Positions 28,749 through 38,000 of a stretch of DNA of 64,000 nt are shown piece by piece. The notes beneath the pieces were generated by a model. The model was not told the DNA's origin. It did not search any database and was given only the letters and a program-made list of their open reading frames with translations. The stretch covers positions 1,122,590 to 1,186,589 of the forward strand of contig CM020619.1 in NCBI GenBank assembly GCA_009829735.1. Reading direction: 5' to 3'. Numbering within the stretch: position 1 is the first letter of the stretch; the number at the start of each line of letters is the position of its first letter. Source of the DNA: Pyropia yezoensis (taxonomy: Eukaryota > Rhodophyta > Bangiophyceae > Bangiales > Bangiaceae). Both the position numbers and the translations under genes were made by a program.

Positions 28749-30934
28749 TCACATGTACAAGTCATCGTCGTCCTCCTCATCCTCCAACTCCTTCACCGAC
28801 CTAATGAGCGGGTCAAACTCGTCCTCATCACCGTCCACGTTGTCGTACTCCCCCACATCGTCGTCCTGCTCAGAATCTGCCACAGAAGGCTCGGGGGACG
28901 GTGTAGTGGAACGATAAACGGGCATGCGCTTCGGCCCTTTGCCCTTCTGACTGACAAAGCGTCCGGCAGCGGCGGCAAACTGCAGCTGCTTGGTGATCTG
29001 CGCCCGTCGGCCGACGGATAGAAGGGCGGCCGCAGAGCGGCCACCCGCGGAGCGGCCACCCGCAGGGGCCACCACGTCCCGCAGAGGTGGGGCGGGCGTC
29101 ACCGGTGTCGCTGCCGTTGACACCCCAGTCGCCCTGCGCGGACCGGTGCCGCGCTGCTCCGGAGTCCCTGAGGACCCCTCCGTGGGCACATCCGCCAATG
29201 GAGGCCACTCCATCGGTACAGGTGCCAGCAGCGGGGACGGCGGTGGCTGCAGCGGAGGCCATTCCATAGGCACAGATGCCCGAGGTGGGGACGGCGGTGG
29301 CTGCTGGCTCTCCCAGGACGCCGGAGAGTTTGGCAAAGTGGGCGGAAGAGGTCCAGCGGGGGGGGCTGCAGGGGCGGCCGTGGCCCCGGCGGCCGCTGAT
29401 GAGCGGCCGTCCGAGGGCCGTGAGCCCGCACCAGCCGCGACAGCGCCGGAGGCCGCGGCTTCGCCAGCAGCCGCGGCCCCCGGCTCGTCATCTGTCGCGG
29501 TCATGGCGGCGGCCGCCCCACCCCCCGCCCCCCCCGCCACCGGGCCCCCCGCCCCCCCCACCGCCGCTCCGCCGTCCCCCGCGACTGTTGGAGCCGCGGC
29601 CGCTGAAGCGGCCGCCTCCCCTCCCGTCCCTCCACCAGCATCTGCGGCACCCTCGCCGCTGCTGGACGCCCCCGCAGGTGCCGGTGCGTTGGCGGCCATG
29701 TGCTGTGCGATGAGCGCATCGGCGCGCCGGGCTAAAAACGCGCGGAAGCGCGGCACGTCCCGAATGCCGGGGGCCGACAGTGCCGCAATCAGGTTCCTGT
29801 CCGCAGTGGCCCCCGCGATGACCTTCAGCGCTGCAGTGTTGGCGCTACTCTCCTTCGCCATGGCAGCGTCGCGCGCGCGCGCGGCCATCTGCTCCAAAGT
29901 AGACTGGGTGCCCAGGGGGCGGTCAACGAAAGTGCCAGGGCGCCGACGCTTGCCACGGGCCAGAGGCGTCGAGTCGCCATCTGCGTCCTGGGACTCCGTT
30001 CCGTCGGCGGCGGTGGCCCCCTCAGCAGAAGCGGCTGCCGACCCACTGGCCGATCCCCCAACAGAGGAAGGGGCCGCCCCGGCCGCACCCGCGGCCGACC
30101 TCGCGGCCGCGGCGGCGGGGCGCTCGGAGCGCCGCGCCGCCATCGCGGCCGAAGCCGCGGCGCCGCTGTACTTGTCTGACTCGCGCAAAACACGCCACGC
30201 CAGTAGCCAGTGGATTGCCCTGGACTCCAACGACTTGAGGGCCGGGTTGGGGACGTACTTCCCGGCCCTCATTGCCTCGTAGATGTCGCGCCTCTCAAAC
30301 TTGGCCATCATGGCCAGCTCCATGTCCTGCTCGGAGGGGTTCCCAGTCAGGTTCTTGCTCTCCACGTAGACGCGGGCGCACACCAGGCGCATGACCCTCT
30401 CCGACAGCTTCTGGTAGTACCGCTGGACGCCCGTAGACTCGCGAATGACGCGCAGATGAGGGCCGCGCCCCACCCCCCCGTGAGCGGCCCTCATGCGGGC
30501 CATGCGCCGCTGGAAGTTGGCCGTCACTACCGCAAAGAACTCCTTCCCCTTCTGGTCCGTCCCCACCACAGCGTCCTCCGACTCCTCGAGCCATGCCTTG
30601 CTCAGCTGTACGCGCTCGACGTCGGAGTAGGGGATCCCATGGGTGTGGACGCGAGCTCCCAATCCAGGTCCGCCATCGCCCGCAGCCGTTCCGCCTCCGC
30701 GGCTTCCGCGGCCGCTCTCGTCGCGGCCACGACCGCGGCCTCGAGACCCCCCCGGACCAACGGCGGGGCCAGCACTGCCGGCCCCGCCCCCCCCGCCGGC
30801 ACCACCTCCCCCGACGGCGGCCCCGGCGGCGGCGACGCCGGCGGCGACACGGGCGGCGACACCGGCGGCGACACCAGCGGCGCCGGCTGCTGCGGCTCCT
30901 CGGCCCCTCTGGGGGTGGGGGCCGCCAACGCCAC
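28749..30934 (-). CDS. Myb/SANT-like partner protein of PIF/Harbinger, N-terminus frameshifted
   Basis: The main frame (28749-30662) has a trihelix/SANT-like domain (PYSDVERVQLSKAWLEESEDAVVGTDQKGKEFF begins it), as in the second ORF of plant PIF/Harbinger elements, which helps the transposase bind DNA and enter the nucleus. Then come an Ala/Gly/Pro-rich middle and an acidic C-terminus ending EDEEDDDDLYM. This frame has no ATG upstream of the domain. An ATG-initiated frame (30934-30602) with a Pro/Ala-rich N-terminus overlaps it one base out of phase and passes out of homology at the CCCATGGGATCCCC stretch near 30640. A one-base deletion, an assembly error or a short intron would explain this. 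Confidence 0.75.
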
Positions 30935-30964
30935 GACGGGCGCCTCCTCCCTGTGGAATAACGA

Positions 30965-31140
30965 AAAAGTAGATATCGGAGAGTCGGAATCGAACCCGGG
31001 CCCTTGAGAAGTAAGCGGAATGGCGCGCTCAAACCACTAGGCAACCGGGTGAAATCCCTGACATCTCGAGCCAGATTTGGGGTTTTGGCCCCATCTCATT
31101 ACGAGTACCTACCTTTTAGGTAAGCCGATCGGTGATTATG
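30965..31140 (-). repeat. tRNA-derived sequence 1 with A/B-box-like motifs
   Basis: On minus, GGTTGCCTAGTGG resembles a tRNA A box and GGTTCGATTCC is a perfect B box 47 bp downstream. A leader (CCCCAAATCTGG...GATGTCAGGGATTTCACCC) is shared with the copy at 32281-32410. A proper cloverleaf (T-stem, acceptor) does not form, so this is called a tRNA-related repeat rather than a tRNA gene. Confidence 0.45.
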
Positions 31141-32313
31141 TATTATGCTACACTCCCGATCGTCGCCGTGCACGGGCCCCGGCCGCTGCGGCTGCGGCCT
31201 CTTCGTCCTCGTCCCCGTCGCCGTCGGTGACTGCATCGTCGTCCCAGGTAGAGCTGGGGCGGCCGCCTGTTGGTGGTGGCCGACCGCCTCTGGCGCGGGC
31301 GCGGCCACCGCGGGATGGCCGGTCGTAGTTGCCTGCGTGACGTCGGCGGCCGCGCCCGGTGGCGGCCCCACTGCCGGTGGACGTTGCCCCGCTGTCGGGG
31401 CTGCCGGCGCCAGGGTCCCCGCCAGCACCGCCGGCACTGCCGGCACCGCCGGCGTGCCCCCCTCCTCTCGACTGTCCTCCAAAGAAGGGGGAAGAGGACA
31501 TGGCGGACCCGTAGCGGGTGTTGCTGCTGCTGCTGCTGCTGCCGGTGACCCCGGCAGCAATGGGCGATCTTGCGCTGGCCAACTGCTCGAGGATGGCCGC
31601 AGTGGTGGGCCGGTGCCGCTCGGCCCACCCAGGAAAGTCCCTCGCACGCCGCCTCGCGGGGAGCCCTCCACCGGGCCCGCAGCAGCTCCTCGAGCGCTTG
31701 CCTCGAGAAGCCTCTCCGACGGCGCCAATGGCAACGATCTCTGCTGGCCGCTCCCCAGCGCGAAAGACGACAGCTGGTTGCTGCCCAGGGCCGCCTCCCC
31801 CGCTATCTGGGCAGTCGGCGGCCCCTGCCCAACGCCAATCGACGGCGGCCCTTGGACCCGCGGAGTCGTCCGCCCCCCTAGCTGGGTGCTGGGCCACCCG
31901 CTCGGTGCAGCCTGGTTGCTGCCAGCCAGGGGCGGCCGGTGATCCCTTCGAGGGCTGCTCGGCCGCCCTTGCTGCTGCTGCTGCTGCTGGTTGTCCGGCC
32001 GGTTCGGCTCCGCCTGGCCGCCGCCAAAGAGCGGCGGCCCCTCCCAATAGCGGGGACTGGCCGGCCGCCCCTGCTGGTGGGTGTCCGGCCGGCTCGGCCC
32101 CGCCTGGCCGCCGCCAAAGAGCGGCGGCCCCTCCCAATAGCTGGGACTGGCCGGCCGCCCCTGCTGGTGGGTGTCCGGCCGGCTCGGCCCCGCCTGGCCG
32201 CCGCCAAAGAGCGGCGGCCCCTCCCAAAAGCGGACACTGGTCGGTGTAGCAGAAGTCACCTTGAAATCGCCGGAAAAATCGATGTTGGATGCCCGGAATC
32301 GAACCCACGCCAT
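31099..32313 (-). CDS. Uncertain Pro/Gly/Gln-rich ORF with 30-residue repeats
   Basis: A 404-codon minus-strand frame whose only convenient ATG (32313) lies inside a tRNA-like sequence. The first third consists of almost three 90-bp repeats (period exact at 32011, 32101, 32191) reading WEGPPLFGGGQAGPSRPD and so on. The remainder is Pro/Ala/Gly-rich and disordered. No domain was seen. All frames of this GC-rich repeat are open, so coding is doubtful; this frame has the least extreme composition. Confidence 0.25.
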   Translation of the reverse strand: MAWVRFRASNIDFSGDFKVTSATPTSVRFWEGPPLFGGGQAGPSRPDTHQQGRPASPSYWEGPPLFGGGQAGPSRPDTHQQGRPASPRYWEGPPLFGGGQAEPNRPDNQQQQQQQGRPSSPRRDHRPPLAGSNQAAPSGWPSTQLGGRTTPRVQGPPSIGVGQGPPTAQIAGEAALGSNQLSSFALGSGQQRSLPLAPSERLLEASARGAAAGPVEGSPRGGVRGTFLGGPSGTGPPLRPSSSSWPAQDRPLLPGSPAAAAAAATPATGPPCPLPPSLEDSREEGGTPAVPAVPAVLAGTLAPAAPTAGQRPPAVGPPPGAAADVTQATTTGHPAVAAPAPEAVGHHQQAAAPALPGTTMQSPTATGTRTKRPQPQRPGPVHGDDRECSIIHNHRSAYLKGRYS

Positions 32314-32410
32314 GGAACATATGTTAACCAGGCGTTGTGGACCACTGCGCCACGGGTTGAATCCTTGACATCTTGGGCCAGATATGGGGTTTTCAGCCCA
32401 AGTCCTTACA
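32281..32410 (-). repeat. tRNA-derived sequence 2 with consensus A and B boxes
   Basis: On minus, TGGCGCAGTGG (A box) and GGTTCGATTCC (B box) match Pol III internal promoters. GGCG...CGCC gives a perfect D-stem, but T-stem and acceptor pairing fail. The shared leader (CCCCATATCTGGCCCAAGATG) shows that this and 30965-31140 come from one repeat family carrying different tRNA-like bodies. Confidence 0.45.
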
Positions 32411-32473
32411 GCACCGATCGCTGGGTCCGTTATACGTGGCAGTCGCGATACTGCCACAGTCGGTCGTCCCGGC

Positions 32474-32942
32474 TGTGGCAGTATTGACCCCCAGGTAGGG
32501 GGGCAACACGTGCCATGCAAGGGGCGGCAGGCCACTAGCCTGATCCGTTCCTCCCCCGGCATTTGGGTCCATATTCCCTAAGTTTGGGATAGTTAGCTTA
32601 GTAGTAAATCCAACTTGGATTTGAGGGTTTTCTGCATTTATCGTCTTGAATTTTCGTGTGGCCCAGTGGGCAGGTGCTGGGGTGGGAGATTCTGAGTGGC
32701 GAGATTCTGTGTGGACCCTGGGGGGATAAGGGGAGGGACGGCGGGGCTTGGCCCTGCGTCCCCGTCCCGACCAAGAAACTGTTGGACCACACACCATCCT
32801 CTTGTTTGTCCGTGGGGGGTTTGCCCCACAACAGGGACAGAGTGTGTGCGACTTGCACTTCTTCCGGTTCCCCCGACACGGGAGGCAGCCCTAGCACACC
32901 GCCCCAACTTGGGTGCCGTGTGTGCTAGTGGTTTTTGCCACA
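32474..32942 (+). repeat. 5' LTR of family A element A-1b
   Basis: 469 bp, TGTGGCAGTATTGACC...GTTTTTGCCACA, with 7-bp terminal inverted repeats TGTGGCA/TGCCACA. It is followed after two bases by a primer-binding-site-like TGGTGGAGCAGCAGGGGA (32945-32962). Confidence 0.92.
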
Positions 32943-33061
32943 TTTGGTGGAGCAGCAGGGGACAGAGGTAAACTCTACCTCCAGGTGCACCCGGGTGTAG
33001 GGGGCCCTCTGTCTCAGAGGAACGGTGGTCTTGGACCGTGTCATACGGATCGTCAGCCAAC

Positions 33062-35008
33062 ATGGCTAGCTCGGACCCCCCGTCGTCCGGGGAGTACACG
33101 GGTGACGCACGTACTTCAGTGCCTTTGAATACTGGTGAGACACAGGTGGGTTTACCTGGGGTCGCAGAGGGACTGGAGGTCCCTCAAGCCAGCAGGACTG
33201 GAAGTACGGGCGGGCAACAGGCCACCCCGACTCAGTCGGGAGTTCACTCGGGTGACACTTCTGATGTGGGTGGGCCGAAGTCTGGCCACCGTGTGGTATA
33301 CTCAACGGGAATGTCCCAAGGGGTGAGGACTGTCACCGCGGGTTCCACTCGGGCTGGAGCCAACTTTGGCTTGGAGTCGTCGCCAACTAGGCTTTCGGAG
33401 GACGGTGGACCTCCGTTGGTCGGCGATGGGCTCGCGCCCATGCCCCCGGTTGAGACCCCTGAGGAACGTGGTTACCCCTCAGGTGGACTCCCGGAGGCGG
33501 ACCGAGACTCAACTGGAGTCGACAATCCACTCCTCGCGGAAACTGTCCGTCGGGAGGCGACCAATGTGTTGCGGCAGACTTTGCCGGACCTGGTGGTCAC
33601 GATGACGAATACTATTCTGAATCAGATTGTGGCGAGTTTGCCAGATGGCCTTAATGTCCAAACCGGATTGGGGCTTTCGAGCCCGCAGGCGCAGGGGGAA
33701 TCCCCCCTTACGCCTATCTCTGGTCGCCCCGAACTGGGGGCGACACCTGTGACTCCCAACGAGGGAGCCACACCATACTCGGTGGGGCGTACGCCCTTCA
33801 CGGGGGAGTTCCCCCCGGAAACGCCGGCGGCTACACCAAGCGCGCCGCGCCGGACTACAGGCACTGAGAGTGAACTTACCCCAGTGCCACAGCGGCTGTT
33901 CCCTCAACGTGAGGTGCCGCCCAAGATCCAGGTAGCCAACCCGGTCTACCAGAGGATCTTTGACTGTGAGACCTACGCCCTCCACAACAAGTCGGTGGCG
34001 TATGGTCCTGACCAGGCCCGAGCCATGGGCCGTGCCAAGAAGAATGCACTTCATTCTTTTGGGCACAAAGCGGAGTGGGACGGAGCTCCCCCCCTCCGTG
34101 TCTTTGAGTTCCTACGTCGTTTCACAAAAGCCTGTGACGACAATGCCATAAGTGAAGGCATGGCTTTTTACATGCTACAGGAGTTTACGAAGGGCGACCT
34201 ACGGACAGAACTTATGTCCGTCATGCCCAGCTCCTCAAGTGGAGGCGCTGGGGAGGTGACGTCCTATTTGGAGCTCGTCAACTGGTTGTTGAGAGCCATG
34301 GTTGATGAGGCAGCGTTGGCTTCTCAAGTCGAGGAGTTTACGCAAGCCCATCAGGAAGAGGCGGAGGACGAGTTGTCCTTTGCGGAGCGAGTCCGTAAGC
34401 TCAACAATCTTTGTGGGTTTCTTCATCCACAAGCGGTGGTGAAGAGTCGGTTTGTGGAGGGACTCCATTGGTCAGTCCGGATGGAGACCCGGGAGCATAA
34501 CACTGCCCGGGCGACCCTGGCCGAGTTGGCCAGGTTCGCCTATCGCAGAGGCGAGGCCTACCGCAAGTTGCGGGAGGAACAACGCCAGGAGCGTCAGGCC
34601 GAGTTGGCCAAGGAACGGGAGGAGGCGCGCCAGGCCAGAGAGTTGAGAGAGGCACGCCGAATCCGCAAGGAGAGGGTGGTAGCTGCCGTGGGAACTTCCC
34701 AGGGTATCCCTTCGTCATCCCCAGTCGGGAAGACCCCTCCCGGAACGGACCATCGGTGTTGGAACTGCAACTCCGATGGTCACTGGGCATATGATTGCCC
34801 CAAGTTGAGTAAACGCATCCAACAACTTGTTAGGAATGCGAGTAAAAAGTCGGCTACGAACGAAGTACGTTCACGCCGCGAGGGTGGGTCTCGACCGGTC
34901 GTTGCGGTCGCCACACCCTCGGCGGAGGAGGCGGACACGTCGTCCTCGGACTCGTCGTCTTCCTCCCCGCCCTCAGATTCGGACGCCAAGTCGGCGGGAA
35001 ACGAATGA
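33062..35008 (+). CDS. gag: Gag polyprotein of element A-1b
   Basis: 648 residues from ATG 33062, 120 bp past the LTR. The N-terminal ~280 residues are low complexity (Thr/Gly/Pro/Ser). A capsid-like domain follows (FEFLRRFTKACDDNAISEG, SYLELVNWLLRAM), then a long charged helix (EEQRQERQAELAKEREEARQ region) that is likely a coiled coil, a CX2CX4HX4C zinc knuckle (34757-34798) and a Ser/Asp-rich C-terminus. Gag packages the RNA into virus-like particles. Its stop TGA overlaps the pol ATG as ATGA. The copy at 61438-62469 is nearly identical until it is truncated. Confidence 0.93.
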   Translation: MASSDPPSSGEYTGDARTSVPLNTGETQVGLPGVAEGLEVPQASRTGSTGGQQATPTQSGVHSGDTSDVGGPKSGHRVVYSTGMSQGVRTVTAGSTRAGANFGLESSPTRLSEDGGPPLVGDGLAPMPPVETPEERGYPSGGLPEADRDSTGVDNPLLAETVRREATNVLRQTLPDLVVTMTNTILNQIVASLPDGLNVQTGLGLSSPQAQGESPLTPISGRPELGATPVTPNEGATPYSVGRTPFTGEFPPETPAATPSAPRRTTGTESELTPVPQRLFPQREVPPKIQVANPVYQRIFDCETYALHNKSVAYGPDQARAMGRAKKNALHSFGHKAEWDGAPPLRVFEFLRRFTKACDDNAISEGMAFYMLQEFTKGDLRTELMSVMPSSSSGGAGEVTSYLELVNWLLRAMVDEAALASQVEEFTQAHQEEAEDELSFAERVRKLNNLCGFLHPQAVVKSRFVEGLHWSVRMETREHNTARATLAELARFAYRRGEAYRKLREEQRQERQAELAKEREEARQARELREARRIRKERVVAAVGTSQGIPSSSPVGKTPPGTDHRCWNCNSDGHWAYDCPKLSKRIQQLVRNASKKSATNEVRSRREGGSRPVVAVATPSAEEADTSSSDSSSSSPPSDSDAKSAGNE

Positions 35009-38000
35009 CCGTTGGGGCTGGTCGTCCGAAGCTCACAACGGCAGCCTCGGCCAAGTGGGCCAGGAGGACGAACCAACCGTGCCGGATACTGCGGCGACCT
35101 AAGGGAGTCCGCCCACCTCGGGTAAGACTCCCCAAGAACGTAAACCCACGTCGGGTCATCGCGGTGCTGACGGGTGAGAACTTCCAGGTGGCTGGACGGG
35201 TGCAACTTGCCCCCGGCCGTGCATGCTGTACCCGTATCGTACTTGATACCGGGTCAGGAGCCTCCTTGATACGCAAGTCGCTATTACCAAAGGAGGTGAA
35301 GCTCCAACGCTGGAGGTCCAAAGCTGACCATATGATTGACATCAATGGTGGGGTACTTCCCATCGTTGGTGCCGTGACCCTACCAACTAGGTTGGGGACC
35401 CATGAGGTCGACGTGACCTATGGCGTAGTTGAGAATATATCGGTACCCCTGCTTCTGGGTACCCCTTATGTTGTTACACAAGTGCCTTTGATTTGTGGCC
35501 CTGAGTACTGGGTCAAGTTGATGAATGGGGAGACTATCCCCATCCTTGGTAAGGGAAAGTCTGTGGCTCCTGTGACAGTCTCACAGTCGAAGCCTGTTTG
35601 TTCGGTGAGGGAAGGGTTTACTGCTACCCTGTGTTTAGCCCGCAAAGTCACGTTGCCCCCCAACTCGGTGGCGCACGTTGATGTTGTAACTGATTTTACG
35701 GGGAACGGGTTGGTGCACCCTCACCCCCGTCTTGCTCGCAAGCACCAAGTGCATGTTGCCCTTGGCACGATGGACTCCAAAGCCGGAGTCCCGTGGAGGA
35801 TCCAGGTGATGAACCTGAGCCCGACGCCCAAGTACTTCAAGTCGGGAGCCAAGTTCGGCTATATCGACCAACACGAGGGACCGGCAGTAGCGGTCACCCT
35901 CAAAGCGGGCGCAAGTAGCGACCCGAAGTCCGGAAAGGAGAAGCATCAAGCCAAGTCGGCCGCCTCTCCTCGACCCCATGTGAACATGGAGGGTGTCCCC
36001 CCCAGGTTGAGGGTTCAAGTTGAACGCCTCTTGGACCAATATCACAAGTTGTGGGATGGTCAATTGGGACTCATGAGAGCCACCCAACACCAGATCGAGT
36101 TGAAGCCCGGTGCACCCCCTATACGCCAACAACCGTATAGGGGAGGACCTCGTTCAAGGGCCCTCGTTAAGGAGCAAGTTGCTCGCATGGAGGCCCTCGA
36201 TGTGATCGAGGCCAGCAACGCCGAGTGGGCGAGTCCGGTGGATATCGTCCCCAAAGTTGATGGGACCCCCCGGTTTTGTATCGACTACCGTAAGCTCAAC
36301 GAGAGCACGGTGAAGGACAGATATCCCCTACCTAGGATGGATAACTGTCTGGACTCTCTGGGGGAGGCAAACGTGTTCTCTACCCTGGACTGTAACGCGG
36401 GGTACTGGCAAATTCCCATTGCCCCGGAGGACAGGCATAAAACTACCTTTACCTGTCACTGTGGTACCTACCAGTGCAAGCGTCTACCGTTTGGTCTGTG
36501 TAACGCGCTGGCAACTTTCCAGCGCGCTATGGACATGATTCTGGCCGGAGTACGGTGGCAGATCTGTCTTGTGTACCTAGACGATATCATTGTGTTCTCC
36601 CGAAGTCCGGAGGACCACATTGGCCATCTTGGCCCGGTGTTCAAGCTACTTGCTGACGCCGGTGTGTCACTGAAGGCGAGTAAGTGCCACCTCTTTACTC
36701 AAGAGGTGGAGTACTTGGGACATGTTGTCTATCCGGGGCGTCTCAGTGTTAACGAGAAGAACTTGAGGGCCATTCGTAAGGCTCAGCACCCCCGGACCCA
36801 GACCCAGATGAGGAGCTTCCTCGGGATGTGTAACGTGTACCGACGTTTCACTAAGGGCTTCGCCAAGGTGGCGAAGCCGTTGAATGAGCTAGTGAGCTCA
36901 ACGCTACCGAAGAACCTGCCTCCCCCAAGTCGGGTGGAGCAGGAATCCTTTGAGACTCTTCGGGACCTTCTGCTGAAGCCCCCCATCTTGGCTATTCCCA
37001 GGTTGGGAGGCCACTACACCCTGGATGTGGACGCTAGCTACGACCAACTTGGTTGTGTGTTGCTTCAGCAGCAGCCGGACAAGGAGTACTTGCCGGTGGG
37101 ATACTTTAGTAAGGGGCTGAACTCGGCCGAGAAGAACTACGGAGTCACCGAGTTGGAAGGACTCGCAGTGGTGTGGGCGGTGACGTCACTTCGTCACTAC
37201 CTGGAGGGTGAGAAGTTCCTCATCCGCTGTGACCACCGCGCGTTGCAGTTCATCTTTAAGACGGACTATACGAACACTCGTCTCAACCGGTGGAGGGTGC
37301 GACTGGCACCCATCAACTTTGACATTGAATACCGACCTGGCAGGCAACATGCCCTTGCCGACGGCCTCTCTCGGGTACCTACCGAGGGGCTGGACACTAA
37401 CCCAGTCGATGAGGACATCCCCATCGTGGGGGTAGTCACGCGCTCGGGTCAGGCGTTGAACCCCGAGGCGCCAGGGAACAAGAAGTACTTGCCCCTGTCC
37501 CTGGACGAGGTGGTGAAGGCCCAGGCCGAGGATCCCTTCTGCAAGTCGCAGAGGGATACACTGGATACAGTGGTAGAGACGCGTTTCTTTCTGGGAGACG
37601 ATGGCCTCCTCATGAGGAGGGGGGTATTCCAGGGGACCGAACAACTTGTCGTCCCCGCATCCCTCAAGGACAGTATCCTTGAGAGGGAGCACAACGCTCC
37701 CACGGGTGGACACCTGGGGTCTAGTAAACTGTACCAGATCCTGAGGACCAGGTACTACTGGCCGTCCATGGTGGTGGACATCTACAGTTGGGTGGCTGCC
37801 TGCACAAGTTGTGCACAGAATCGTCTGATGGAACGGCGGCCTACTACGGCTATGCTATTGTTCCCGGCCAAGGAGCCCTTTGCCGCGTTGGCGATGGACA
37901 TCCTTGGGCCACTGCCAGTGACCGAGGAGGGCAACCAGTACCTCCTGGTCATCTGTGACCGCTTCACGAAACTTACGCGAGCGGTCCCACTGGCAGAATT

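Noticed and set aside
32281-32350. Functional tRNA gene
   Set aside because: A and B boxes are perfect and a D-stem forms, but the T-stem and acceptor do not pair and no anticodon loop of normal shape was found.
27559-32415. Possible transposon bounded by CACCTGTGAG and CCTTACAGCAC with a CAC duplication
   Set aside because: The ends resemble those of the 848-bp element, but the match is short, the interval excludes the transposase, and the right end coincides with the tRNA-like repeat leader; chance is likely.
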